Shown here one piece after another: positions 12,392 to 23,879 of a DNA stretch of 64,000 nucleotides. A model generated the notes under the pieces. It did no database searches and was not told the DNA's origin. It saw only the letters and a list, made by a program, of their open reading frames with translations. The DNA is from Paraconiothyrium sp. Pb-2020. Lineage: Eukaryota > Ascomycota > Dothideomycetes > Pleosporales > Didymosphaeriaceae. Location: assembly GCA_022419385.1 (NCBI GenBank), contig JAJUBI010000005.1:2852001-2916000 (forward strand), written 5' to 3'. Every line of letters starts with the position of its first letter. Within the stretch, counting starts at the first letter, position 1. The translations under genes and the position numbers were made by a program.

Positions 12392-14026
12392 ACGAAGAAG
12401 AAATGAAAGAGATACGGGAGGATACCTGCCAGGCTTCCGCCCGCCGTCGCAGCGCAAAGCACCAAGTTTCAGCTTTGCATCAAGTACGCGTGTGTCTGTG
12501 GCAGAAGACGCGAGGCTGATGCGACCTCTGACGAGACACACGTGTCATCCGACAATGGAAGAGAAACCGATGTTTTCGCACCACTGCTATGATATCGCCA
12601 CGGAACGAGCGTTGGAAGACATGTTCCGTGTCATTGAGGGTGGTGTGAAGTGGAAGATAAGCAAGAGTCGGAGGCGATGCTACGGCTTGGTCACACCGGT
12701 GCCGCTGGGTTAGGTTGTTGTACAAAGGGCCCCGGTGCGCATCCGGTGGCTGGAATCCAATATTCGGTACCCTGTAATACTCACCCGGTCATCTTCCGTC
12801 AAGTTCACTGTCTTGTTCCCCTTTGTTGTTCTTGGAAGATTCCACTTGGGGTACGAGGTTTGCGGGTATGAACGTTGATACCCTCGACGATGCGATCTCA
12901 CTCCACTATCTCTTACTTCACGTTCTTCAAGAAATCGCATCGTGAGCCATTGCTACCCATCTTTCCGACTGCCAATGCCCCTTGCATTTCCTTGCGGGTC
13001 TCACGACCCGGTGCATCGCACTACAAGTGCGCGGAACTTGAAGAGTCGGAGTAAACACCCTAAGACGGTTTTGTGGGGGACGACATTAGATGCGGAAGGC
13101 GCTAGCAAGACGATGAGGTCCCCTCTCAGACGGAAGCATCGCCGGCTATGTCATCTTCAGGGCTTTGGAGGCTGTTCGGATGCAGGATATTCTCACGGTG
13201 TCGTCTGGCTTTCGGATTGGTAGCGTCAGCAGAGAGGTCAAGATAAGACAAGTCAATACGCGGAAGCTAGGCGGTTAGTCTCTGGGATGATGGCAGGAAC
13301 TACCGCCGGTACCAGACTTTACGACCCGCATCATCCCTGCCGCGAGTCATCGAGTCATTGCTGCCACGTGGTGGACCTGCTCGTCCATGGATTCGCAGCC
13401 GTTGGAGTCTTGCCTCAGCTACTAGTCGGGAGATGCTGAGCAAGGCGTAGGGCTTCAGGACCGAAGCACGCTTCATGTGCACAAGATCGTTCTTATGCAG
13501 CCTCTGAGGGAGCTTGGAATGCTGGAATCTACCTGCGGCGTAGCAATGCAGCCGGCGTGATATGGTGGCCATATCTTGCAGTTCCTATGTTGCTTGAGGG
13601 GCACGTCTTGCCCGTCATTTCACTATGAACGTACTGTCCGCCTTGACGCAATCAATGCAATTGTTCGAGAACATACATGACGATGACTTGACTCCACGTC
13701 AACTAAAGCAACCACGTGCACACGTTGTGACCTCACGTCGGTGCGATGTCGTTGTGCGTAGAGACGCCTGGGCTCTCGCCTACATGTGCACGTCGGCAAC
13801 GGAGTAGCAGCTATCATTCCGATACTTGTTGTAGCACGAGCTAAGTCTGGCTGAACAACCGCATACCCGACTTTGCCGACGCTTCGTCTAGCCTAGTTTT
13901 TTTTTATTTTTTGTTGCCGGCCTTCACGTGTCCGCGAGAGCCTATCCCTTGCAAAATCGCCTACAAGTCGGCCACGATACATCGATATCGTCAATTCGTG
14001 CTTCTCTATTACTCATATCATGTCTC
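12392..14026. other. Intergenic between the small gene and LSM1
   Basis: No supported gene. An open frame on the plus strand from about 12387 to 12713 overlaps the stop of the preceding gene and is more likely its 3' UTR. A T-rich run lies at about 13897-13913. Short open frames on both strands between 12.9 and 13.8 kb show no recognisable domain. Confidence 0.5.
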
Positions 14027-14876
14027 CTATGCTGTCATGCCAAATCCGGCCTCGATGCCTGCCATTTTATATGCCTTCGCCTTGCGTACTTCCGATGCCT
14101 TCTTTTCATTTCTTTGGGCATTTGCTAGTTCCCTCACTTGTTCTTCGGGGGCGAACTTTACGCCTTTCGGTTCGTCTTCTCCGTCGAGGTCGACGGTTGC
14201 GCAAATGGTCACATTTTCACCACGTATCGTCATGAGACCGGGGAGTTTTACGTCGCAGATGAACCATTTCGGCGCAGGAGAGTCTGTTGATGCTGCGGGA
14301 TTACGAGCTGCTATCCGTTCAGTGCACTCAGTGAGTACAAGATTTGCTGCTTCTGTTAGCGGGACGTAAAGTGATGTGTATGATTGGCGCACCAAATTGA
14401 TCGTATGAACGTAAAATGCCTATGTATTCCTTCTCGTCTCGGAGTAAGACATCGACCTTTTCTGTCTGATGTCAACTTCACCGCGCCTCAATCTATGGAG
14501 ACGTCCGTACTGTCGACCATGTCCAAGAGCATCGATGATGTCAAGAAGGCTTGTGGAGGGAGATCAACGGGGAGTATGGGTTGGGCAGACGGCGCTCGGG
14601 CACCGCCTAGGGCGTTTGGTGGAAGCTGCTGAGGTGGTGGTGTCGCATTATATACACCCCCGTAACCTGATGCACGGATCAATATACTGCGTCGCAAACT
14701 ATGTGGAAAGAGCGGAGCGTACCAATGGCCTGTGAAGGGTGGCCAGGAGCTTCGACCGGAGCTTCTTGCTGTCTCTGCTCCTGTTGCGAGCGCTGTAGCA
14801 TCTGGTTGAAGCTCATATTCATTTTTGGCAGTGCTCCTGCGGGGCCGCCCTGTGGGTGATTTGGGTCGAAGGACAT
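14027..14876 (-). CDS. LSM1: U6 snRNA-associated Sm-like protein LSm1
   Basis: Four exons on the minus strand: 14876-14723, 14666-14511, 14461-14393 and 14346-14027, 699 nt in frame, 232 residues. LSm1 defines the cytoplasmic Lsm1-7 ring that, with Pat1, binds the 3' ends of deadenylated mRNAs and promotes decapping in P-bodies. The Sm1 motif is split over two introns and appears only after splicing: LDMVDKKVDVLLRDEKEYIG, then ILRSYDQFANLVLTECTERI. The Sm2 motif is PGLMTIRGENVTI. A Pro/Gln-rich N-terminal tail of about 90 residues precedes the Sm fold and a charged helical tail follows, as in other fungal LSm1 proteins. Introns are 56, 49 and 46 bp with GTACGC, GTACGG and GTGCGC donors. It is transcribed away from the dehydrogenase at 15608. 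Confidence 0.9.
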
Positions 14877-15607
14877 CGTGAGGGCTCCTTCAGATCGCGG
14901 CGAGCGTGTAGGCGGAGAAACGTCAGCGGGGTTGGGAAGCAGGTGAAGACGGAACCAGCATGGCGAGCTGTCCAAGAAATCGCGTGCCTTTACTTTTGGT
15001 AGATAGGGCTTTATGGCCGGTGTTTCCCTGACGCCGCTGCGACCGAACGCGCATGCACGAATGACTAACCTATGACTAAGCGGTTGCAAGCACCACTATG
15101 TTAAAACCCTTCATGATCATTCTTCAAATCTCATGATCATTCTTCAAATCGACTTTAGCTGCTACTCCGCGCTATGTGAACCATTATGGAACTTTTATCG
15201 AGCACACTGCATTGCCTGCCTGCGGGGGATGGGCCCCAAGATGATGCTAGCCTGACTCTACCTACGTCACTAGTAGGCACCTTGTTATTAGGTTGGAAGG
15301 ATCAATCGGACATCTAGCCTACCTTTAGTCACCTAGCTATCGACAAACATTCTACTATACACACTATAGCGGTCTTTTGACGCTTTCTCCGTGTGTCCAA
15401 GTTAGACTCTATCCACCACGTTCCCCCGACGCTGCCACAAGTTATCCATCGCATCGCTCACCAACCACGCTGGCTCCAGCCGACAGCCTCTACGCATATT
15501 CGTTGATCTAAATAGGTACTGTTTCGGAACGCCTTGAAGCTCTGACAAAAATTGTGAACGTATTGTACCACCGCTACGGCATCGAGAAACGCTGGAATCT
15601 CGACGCC
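14877..15607. promoter_or_regulatory. Divergent intergenic region, LSM1 / SDR
   Basis: A 731-bp spacer between divergent starts, so it must hold both promoters. It contains a perfect 20-bp tandem duplication at 15111-15150. No consensus motif is assigned. Confidence 0.45.
15111..15150. repeat. Perfect 20-bp tandem duplication
   Basis: The unit TCATGATCATTCTTCAAATC occurs twice head to tail with no mismatch (15111-15130 and 15131-15150). Each unit contains the palindrome TGATCA. It lies between the divergent LSM1 and dehydrogenase genes. Confidence 0.95.
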
Positions 15608-16678
15608 ATGGGGATTCTTAATCCATCTCCTCACAACAATACCAGAATGGCAGGGTTTATGCGAGCTTTTAGACACAGATGGATTGCGCCACCAAAGCCT
15701 ACCACTGAATCGTTTGAAGGTCGAAACGTCATCATCACTGGCGCATCGTCTGGTATCGGGCGCGAAGCCGCCGCCAAATTCGCGGCTCTCGGGGCTTCCA
15801 AGGTGATACTGACGGCCCGAGATGTGAAGAAGGGCGAGGCGGCCAAAGCAGACATCTGTGCCCGCGTTGGGAAGCAGGATCTGCTGGACGTTTGGGAGCT
15901 GGATCTGAATTCGTATGAGAGCATCGTCGCCTTTGCCCGCAAAGCCAACGAACTGGATCATTTGGATGTCGTCATACTCAATGCTGGTGTTCACAGGGGC
16001 GACTTTAAGACCACACGATATGGCTGGGAGGAGGATCTTCAAGTCAACTCGCTATCATCCACCTTACTCGCCATTCTGCTTTTGCCCAAGCTGAAAGCTT
16101 CGCGTAGCTCCTCCACGAAAATCCCAGTCCTCGAGTTCGTCAATTCCGGGGCCCACCAGTTCGCGGTGGTAAGTAAAGAAATTCAACGGCAGCCAAGCAT
16201 CCTCGAATATTACAACAAGCGCGAGCAGTTCAACGCCTGGCGCCAGTATGGTGCCACCAAGCTTTTCCAAATGTATGCGATGACTCTACTAGCCGATGAA
16301 GTTTCTTCTGAAGATGTCATCATAACTTCGGTTTGTCCAGGTCCGGTCACAACTGACATCGGCCGAGATTATTCCTCCCGATATCCGGCCATCTCGGCCA
16401 TCTTGATCTTCATCCTAGGATACCTATTCTTTCACACATCCACACTTGGTGCCAACTCAATACTGAGCGGGACTATCCAAGGTGAGACATTGCATGGCAG
16501 GTTCTGGAAGTACGATAACATCATGCCTGTTGCACCGACTTTGAAGGGCGAGGATAACAAGAAGTTGCGATTGCAAGTCTGGAAAGAGATGTTGCTGGCT
16601 CTGGAGAAAGATGGTGTCCGTTTGGAGGGATCACTCGAGGCTATACTAAAGGCAGGAGTAAGTCCAACGAAGCCATGA
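15608..16678 (+). CDS. Short-chain dehydrogenase/reductase, retinol-dehydrogenase-like
   Basis: Single exon, 356 residues from ATG 15608; an in-frame ATG at 15647 would give 343. The protein is a classical Rossmann-fold SDR using NAD(P)H. The cofactor loop TGASSGIG is at about residues 44-51, the structural NAG at ILNAGV, and the catalytic YGATK has Tyr214 and Lys218. The likely catalytic serine is in VNSGAH. A hydrophobic segment in the C-terminal third (SAILIFILGYLFFHTSTLGA) could anchor it to a membrane. The substrate cannot be told. Fungal enzymes of this type are often near secondary-metabolite genes, but there are none here. Confidence 0.88.
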   Translation: MGILNPSPHNNTRMAGFMRAFRHRWIAPPKPTTESFEGRNVIITGASSGIGREAAAKFAALGASKVILTARDVKKGEAAKADICARVGKQDLLDVWELDLNSYESIVAFARKANELDHLDVVILNAGVHRGDFKTTRYGWEEDLQVNSLSSTLLAILLLPKLKASRSSSTKIPVLEFVNSGAHQFAVVSKEIQRQPSILEYYNKREQFNAWRQYGATKLFQMYAMTLLADEVSSEDVIITSVCPGPVTTDIGRDYSSRYPAISAILIFILGYLFFHTSTLGANSILSGTIQGETLHGRFWKYDNIMPVAPTLKGEDNKKLRLQVWKEMLLALEKDGVRLEGSLEAILKAGVSPTKP

Positions 16679-17303
16679 TCTGGCAACCAGACCACATGGG
16701 CTGAAGGTCAAAGCCTTATATGATGTATCTCCGTTACAAGGCAACCCGATCTTTCCATTCATTCGCTGCCCGGGCTGCACTCCTGGGGGGCCAGGTTGAC
16801 ATCCAAGGCGACGGACAGGCTATCGGACAGGCAGCGGGAAGCCCACGGTGCTATCGAGACTGAGAAATTGCGACGACGAAGGGAATGCTGTAAGCAGTTG
16901 CGCAACTTGCAGAAGTCTTTGCAAAGCCTGCACAGTCGATGTTCATTGGGAATTAAACTCTGGCGCGAGATCCTTCGCTCGTTTTGAGATATTGGGAAGG
17001 TCGGCTATACCACCAGAAGGAAGCCTATGGTAACTTATTATACGATTTGTACCCAACATTTGAAGTTCGCAACTTAACACTGAATGCTCGTGTTTCACGT
17101 CGATGCAGAGCCGGATATGAACGGAGTTGATGTTAATGCTACTTACAAAAATGGATGATATGCGGTAGAGCTAAGCGTAAGCGGGGCGGGCCTTATGACG
17201 TTGGGGCTAATGCGACCTTGAACTTGCAAGCTGCGCATGTATTAGATCTTTCCACTTGTAATATTCCCATAATAATAGGCCTCGCCCACAGGCATTCGGC
17301 TGG
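16679..17303. other. Intergenic between SDR and APP1-like gene
   Basis: Short open frames only. It holds the 3' end of the dehydrogenase and the promoter of the next gene. Nothing else seen. Confidence 0.55.
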
Positions 17304-20300
17304 ATGCCCAAGCCGTTTCGTCCCAAGCCCTCCGCACACGGATCCTCATCCTTCCTCCGCTATCTGTTCCCGCACGCGAGCCAGCGGGCACGCGCACACC
17401 TTACCAAGTTTCGCCACGAGACCTTACCCTCCTTCAAGGACCACACACAATATCGCATACACAAGTACATTGTTTATAGACAGGCACGCAAGCTCAGTAA
17501 ACCGGGCCTTCTTCAGCGACTACGCGGCCATACCAGGACGCTCCTAGGCAGCAATCGTCTCGAACATGAAGCGAGGCTGCGGCGACAGAAGCTGACCAAG
17601 ACTGCGACAAGTGGAGAGCCTCAGGGCAAGGCAATGAGCTACCAAGACAGCTATGCGCCCCGGGAGCCTGGCGCGAGAAGGAGGAAGCTTGCAGGATACC
17701 TGAAGGCGGCAAACGAGCTACGACAGACGTATCAGCAGCAATATGCGCCGAACTGGAGCCGTTCGGAAGCGACCTACGACTATGAAGACGACACGCCGGG
17801 GTCCTTCCCCGACGCTGCCATTGTCCGCAGCGGCGAAGAAGAAATGGTTCTATTTCCTAGCTATGCGCGGAAGCACATCAAGCGAAAGGTGGGTACGGTC
17901 GCACTGTCATAGAGATTCCTGCTAATTTTCGAAAGCCCGAAGCAGAACCGGGGACGATCCAAGAAGTTTCGGGTGACGGCCGCGACGTGCGAGACTCGGC
18001 GGGTGCCGGCGATGCGGAATTCTGGAAACAGCAGTGGGACAACTACGAAGACGACAACGCTGTAGTGGACGTAGATGTTAGAGGGTGGATATATTCACCA
18101 CATAAAGGGCAGATGTCCAGGAAGCAGCGCCTCTTCATCGGACTGGCGCGTCAGCTTGTAGGGATTCAAGCCCCGGCCGCTGGCACTCAACCTTCAAGTG
18201 CATCCGAAAGTCCACGTACAAGTAGAGAATCAAGTCCGGGCCATCTTACTCATCGTGAGCGAGCGCAGATTAGGCAAGCACAACGGGACGAGCAGGTCAC
18301 GGCGCAGGAGGCTGAAGAGATATTACGCAAAGGCGAGCAAGAAGCCGAGGCCGCAGCCAAGGGAGCCTATAGCGAGAAACCTACCGATGAGACAGACAGC
18401 ATACGAGAATATCGCACGGAGAGCCCAGGGCACCCAAGGGTACGCGACCTTTCGCACAGTCCTTCACACAGCTCATTGAAAGACACGGACAAGATCACTC
18501 CGCTGCAAAAAAGAGCATCATGGAACCAACCCGCAGACATGAGTCAATCCGAACTTGCGGAGGCACATGCACGCCTAATGGCACGCCTGCGCCACTTCCT
18601 CGCCATACCCATGGCCAACACACCGATTAGTGTCTTTTTCTACAATGACCAAATCTCCAAGCAAAGGACCGTCTATACGAACCCATCTGGCCACTTTAGC
18701 ATAAGCGCAGCGTTAGATTTCGTACCCACCCACATTCGCATCCTTGCTTCCGACAAGCTATCTGCGACAGAGAAAGTCACCATCACCGAGTCGCAAGGTG
18801 TCAGTGTAATAAGCGACATCGATGACACAATCAAGCACTCTGCGATCAGCAGTGGAGCTCGCGAGATCTTCCGAAATGCGTTTATTCGAGAATTGGGTGA
18901 TCTTACGATCGAGGGCGTCCGTGAATGGTACAACAAGATGGCGGACATGGGAGTAAAATTCCATTACGTCTCCAATTCGCCTTGGCAGCTGTACCCTGTC
19001 ATCTCAAAGTACTTTTCGCTCGCCGGTCTGCCACCTGGATCTTTCCATCTGAAACAGTATAGTGGCATGTTGCAAGGCATCTTTGAGCCGGTTGCAGAAA
19101 GAAAGAAAGGCACGCTTGATAAGATTGCACGTGACTTTCCTGAGAGAAAGTTCATTCTGATTGGCGATAGCGGAGAAGCTGATCTAGAAGTGTACACGGA
19201 CTTTGTATTGGAGAATCCTCGACGGGTAGTTGCTGTCTTCATACGAGATGTGACATCGTCTGATGGTGGAGGGTTTTTCGATCATTCCATCTATGCAACG
19301 CCCGGTTTCAGTTCGCCAGAATCCTCTCAGCAGGGCAACGGAAACCAATTGAGCAGGTTGCAGGCATCTTCAGAAGACGATGACCCGGAGTACAAAGCCG
19401 CTATCGCAGCCTCGCTGCGGGAGATCGAAAAGGAGGATGAAAGGAGGTCACGATCGCTGTTTCCCCATCCGCAGGAGGACAACCCAGCATCGCGCCCTCA
19501 GTTGCCACCTCGACGATCTGATCCTCAAGCTACGTCACCACCACCAGTGCAAAACCTAATCGATCTTTCCTCGGATGATGAGTCAAACTCAAAGCCATTC
19601 ATCCGGCGTGTGAACACCGATACACAAGCACTAACCGGGGATCACCGCGCATCTGTATCGTCAGTCACAAGTGCGAAATCGGTCCCGGTACCTCCCAGGA
19701 AACCAATGGATTTGCGCAGCTCCTCGGGCGATTCACCAACACAGTCACCACCTTCGAGAGCACCACCTCCGCCCAAGCCACGTAAACCGTCCTCCAATGT
19801 GCATCAGTCAAGTCCGCTATCACAACAACCTTCAAATACAGGCACCAGCACCATAGCCGGCCCTCAGCACCGACCAGGTGCTCATAAACCAAACCTACAG
19901 TCCCAGCAGAGCTACGCCGGAATGGCTCGCGACAAGCTATATTCGGTGTACAACACCCTCCCGGCGGCAACTTCATATTTGCAATCCAACCCCGCAACAC
20001 AGTCTGACTCTTCTTCCAACCAGGATTTAGCGACTACTAAAAAAGTCCCTCCCCTACCACCCCCACCCCGCCGCGGCATCACAGCTTACCCAGCTGCAGC
20101 GGCCGGCTACGTCAGTACCAAAGCCAACGCCGCGTGGCAACACGCGCCGCCTATACCGCATCCCAGCACGCGGCCCAACGCTACCGTCACCCAGCCGTTT
20201 TCCACCTCCGCAACTCAACAGCTTCCGCATCGTACGAATACGGGGTCGACGCTTGGGGCGAACGGGCATGGTGAGGCAGGTCGGGTAGTTGACAAGAGGG

Positions 20301-20476
20301 AAGCATTGTGGCGGCAGAGGTGGTTGAGGGCGGAGCAGGTGCTTGGGGAGCAGGGCGTTGTATTGAGAAGTTGGAGGGTCGGAGGTGACGTTGAGGCTGT
20401 GGCGGAGAGGGTTATTAGGGATGCGACAGAGACAGATAAGGCGGAGGGCAAGAATGCAGAGCAAGGGAGTAGGTAG
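17304..20476 (+). CDS. APP1: App1-like phosphatidate phosphatase (DUF2183)
   Basis: Exons 17304-17888 and 17936-20476 give 1,041 residues; the 47-bp intron has a GTGGGT donor, a GCTAAT branch and an AAAG acceptor. Yeast App1 is a magnesium-dependent phosphatidate phosphatase at cortical actin patches that makes diacylglycerol during endocytosis. The catalytic HAD-type DxDxT is seen as SDIDDTIKHSA (Asp489, Asp491, Thr493), followed by conserved YVSNSPWQL, FHLKQYSG and LIGDSGEADLE. The C-terminal 350 residues are disordered, with many Pro-rich SH3-type segments (PPLPPPPRRG, PPPPKPRKP) that fit recruitment by actin-patch SH3 proteins. The N-terminal 200 residues are basic. The gene is longer than the yeast one mainly through these flanks. 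Confidence 0.92.
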
Positions 20477-20971
20477 CGAAGAATATGACGACTTTTGAAG
20501 ATCGATCATAGTGCGTTATGTTACTCGTGCACCGTGGGGAATAAGCACAATCTTCTCCCAATGTTCATGGGAGCCGTGCCAAACCTCTACACGGATAGTA
20601 GCCATTTGCCGATGAAGTATCGTGTCTTCCTACTACCGTGGATGCATTATTCTCAAGATCCCACATACGTTTAAAAGATATGGAACAATTGAGGGAGACA
20701 TTTGCTAACAACATTTTCAGAAAGTTCGCCGTCACGAAGAGGTACGAAGTCAATGTGGCATGCGTATAGACGGTATATTTTTCTTGAAGATGTCTGGGCT
20801 CGCAAGCGATGCAGAGCAGCAAGTAAATGTATCCAGATCGTAACTACGTTACAGCATATGTACCATGTATTTTGCCGCAGTGAGTGCAGGTAAGACTCGG
20901 ACTGTTTCAGTAACGTCTGCTATAGAGAAGTTCGAGTTTACCCTGCACTCCCTGGGATCGATGCGGCGCGT
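20477..20971. other. Convergent 3'-3' spacer
   Basis: Lies between the convergent ends of the APP1-like gene and the small gene at 20972. Contains only 3' UTR-like sequence; nothing else seen. Confidence 0.6.
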
Positions 20972-21510
20972 TTACCGAATGACACCGTCCTTCGACGCCG
21001 ATGCCAGAGCGTTCCTCTCTTTATGCTCCTGCGCAAGCTGGTCTTCGGTTCTCTTGTTGCCTCTAGCGATGACTTCAAGGGTGCGTCCACGTTAGCTCTC
21101 ACTGCTCAATATAGGTAGTACAGCGACTAAACTTACGCTTGTCAATCAAACCCCCTTTCTTACTCTCACCCGTCCGATCCGCGTCCTCGAACTCCTTCAA
21201 ATACGCCTCGCGCTCTTCCGGAGGCACAGCCGCGAGCTCTTCGTCGAAGCTCTCGCGTTGAACTACACGTGAACAATTAGTCGACCTGCATGAAAACAAC
21301 ATAGTACATCGGCAGCGTTGGCCTGTGATAACAATCGGGTGCCACCCAAGCAAGGGCACTGAGCCGATGCGATACACTGAACTGGATACTAGCACCGGAT
21401 GACGTACCATCGGCAGCGTGGGATTGGCTAGCACTCAAGCCGGTGTCCTCGGACTGGGATTTGCGACGGATGTGCAGCTTGTCTTTGAGCTTGTCCATAG
21501 TCGACGACAT
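20972..21510 (-). CDS. Small charged protein of unknown function, three exons
   Basis: Exons 21510-21408, 21262-21137 and 21072-20972 give 330 nt in frame, 109 residues. The protein is hydrophilic and largely helical. It begins MSSTMDKLKDKLHIRRKSQS, has an acidic-basic middle (PPEEREAYLKEFEDADR) and ends in a charged tail. There is no signal peptide or membrane segment. Intron 1 (145 bp) is unusually long for this window; intron 2 is 64 bp with a GTAAGT donor. I do not recognise a named family, but the exact frame closure over three exons and the clean splice sites support a real gene. Confidence 0.72.
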
Positions 21511-21917
21511 GATGGGTGCTTGAAATGAGGACTGTTGGAAATTGTGTAGACGAAAGGTTTGGAGACGTGGTATATTTGCAGTAGCGGGGAAGTGGCTGAG
21601 GTGGAGAGCTCGTTGGCGGCCAGGCTGGCTGTTAGTCTATGAATACGTCATTGACGCGCATTGGTTTGTGTGGCGGTTGCGTGACTGTTTTACTGCATGG
21701 CAAGCGGTCTGTAGGGTTCTATGTTGGTACAATTTGTGTGTAGTGTTGATGCATTTGTGTAACGCGAGGCTGCTCTTGCCAGTATGTTGTCTCGCCGAAG
21801 AAGGCGATTGCACATGACTCGCAGACCTACAAAATCACGTGATAAAATACGATCCATGGATCCTGGATAGAGATCGAGATCAACCAGCTTTGACAAATGG
21901 GCCGTGGACACCATTTT
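21511..21917. other. Intergenic, upstream of the small gene at 21510
   Basis: Same-strand spacer containing the 3' end of the secreted-protein gene and the promoter of the small gene. Nothing else seen. Confidence 0.55.
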
Positions 21918-23227
21918 CTAGCGGAATACCAAATCTCTGGTGATTTGACAGAGACGATAGCCATTGAAAGCTATGGTAGTAAACATATATTCTGTCATCA
22001 GGTACCATACGCTTGACCTCACAGCGGTATTCTGTATTCGGCTCGGCGGTAGATATGATGCAGTGTCGCATCTTAAGCAACCTCGCACGGTTAGGTGGGT
22101 TGACGTACTCTGATACGTGGTGCGAGTGTATGTAGATTGGGCTTGCGTTTTGGTTGTGATCCTCGTTGGAGACGGACGGAGCTCGCTAGACGCTGATGTG
22201 ATATTCGCAATTGTTGATCTGACTGGGGTAACGAATGACGAGAGTTGTCCATTAGACGACGGAACTGGGTACACAGGTGCTCCTGCTGATGATGATTGGA
22301 TAGGTCCTCCTGTCGTTTGTCCAGGCGTTGTGATTGGTGTACACGCATCTAGGTTGGTACTATCGAAGGAACATCTGATCTTCAAGTTCTGGTTCAGATA
22401 GCTCAACAATGCAGGAGGAAGTGATGCTGCTATGGTCCCGCCTTTTGATGGCATGGTACCGGTGACACCGGTAGCGGATTGATAAAAGTAACGCCAATCT
22501 TCCGTTCGGCTAGGCTCTACATCCTGAAGCGATTCTACCGCTACTACGTAAGTCGGCTGAGCTCCACTGTTCTGTAGTAGAGAACGAGCGCGACCCGGAG
22601 CTGTAGCCCCAGGATAAAATGTCACATGACCGGACGCATTCGCATTTGCGGTAGTGAATTTGTTACGTCCGCCATATATCTGATTGTAGAACAGGTAAGT
22701 GCATGCGAATAATGCCAATTCAACACCAGGAGTTGGCTCGACTGTAAAGACCGGTGTCGTGTAAGTGATGGCTTCGTGGGAGGCGTCCGTCAACATTGTC
22801 TTCTGGAGCAGTGTTTCATCTTCCGTCACGACCGTTTGTAGGGTAGCCGGCGTTCCCGTAAAGTAGCTGATCGGCTTAGTGAGGCGTGCTACCGTTTGGA
22901 CAACACTGGTCCAGGACGATGACTGTGCTTCTGTAAGGGCATAGGTAAGTGAAGAATGCGCCTGTATCACACATCCGGAGCAACTAGAGCCTCCTGGTGG
23001 AGGAGGCAAATGCATTACCCTCGTTGCCACTGAGGTATTATCTATATCTGTCAGTTCAGATCGATGGCATATTCTCGACTTGCTCACAATCTCTGTATGG
23101 TTAGCAGGCGTATCAGACGACACGCACAGGACTTCCCACACTTACATCTTTGTGGGTATGTTGGATATAGCATCGCTTGCGCATACGCTACTATAAGAGT
23201 GACATGAAGCAATACGAGACTCCGCAT
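21918..23227 (-). CDS. Putative secreted Ser/Thr-rich protein, unknown function
   Basis: Proposed exons 23227-23146 and 23047-21918 give 403 residues. The first exon encodes a signal peptide (MRSLVLLHVTLIVAYAQA). The 98-bp intron uses a GTAAGT donor and a CTGACAG acceptor; a nearer acceptor at about 23094 would create a TAG at the junction, so it is rejected. The mature part has a PPPPGGSSCSGC motif, a domain rich in Thr and Val, paired cysteines near RCSFDSTNLDAC, and then a Ser/Thr/Pro-rich stretch typical of O-glycosylated fungal surface proteins. The C-terminal 60 residues are uncertain: another frame there is also open (EYRCEVKRMVPDDRIYVYYH), so one more intron is possible. No enzyme family recognised. 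Confidence 0.62.
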
Positions 23228-23879
23228 CGTCAGTATCAATTGTAAAAGAACGACCACGAAGCGAGTGTGTGATCGCACGTCTAGGCGGTCCCGGGCCAAT
23301 TTGCGGCTCGCTACAACAGACAGAAGTGAACATTGCGAGCTGGAGGATGCGGGTAAGATATGCAAGCACGATCCAATATTCGAAGTGGATATAGGAAGCT
23401 AACAACAGGGCGGTTGGCCGTAGCGGGTGTCAATAAAAGGCTAAGCTGCCGTTATGCATCCTTCTATTGGCCTCATGGGCGAGGGCGAGAAGCTAGTCCC
23501 CCAACGTTACTTTGCGAGCTGGACTCCAGCTTGCACCTTCGCATTCACCTCGACTTGCATCGAGTCATGCTGGAGATGCCTCGACCCAGCATCTGAGCCG
23601 TGGACCTCTGTTCGTGGCCACCTAGGTAACAAATGATGCTACGTTTGTTGATGTTAAGAATCCCTGTCCGATCCTCGTACCAGCCTATGCGGTTTAATTC
23701 AGTTCTGTCTGAAGCCTTCGAGTCAGCTTCAACCTAACCAGTTCACTCGCCTGTAAACGCGTTTCCACAGTTGCAAATGCGCTCGTAACCATTACAGATG
23801 GCCAACCGTTCACTTGATCAGTTCACGATTAGTAACTCAGCTCCCGTAAGCGCGAGGTACCGGCTCCCTCCCTAATACG
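23228..23879. other. Intergenic, promoter side of the secreted-protein gene
   Basis: No gene. It separates the secreted-protein start (minus) from the protease relic (plus). I searched it for the missing N-terminal half of the protease, including an Asp-Thr-Gly active site, and did not find it. Confidence 0.5.

Noticed and set aside
12387..12713. Open frame overlapping the stop of the small gene (starts MSKRRRNERD)
   Set aside because: Its ATG overlaps the stop codon of the upstream gene and no domain is visible; more likely 3' UTR.
15554..15607. Upstream extension of the dehydrogenase
   Set aside because: The extended frame begins at GTG; the first ATG is at 15608 and fits the family N-terminus.
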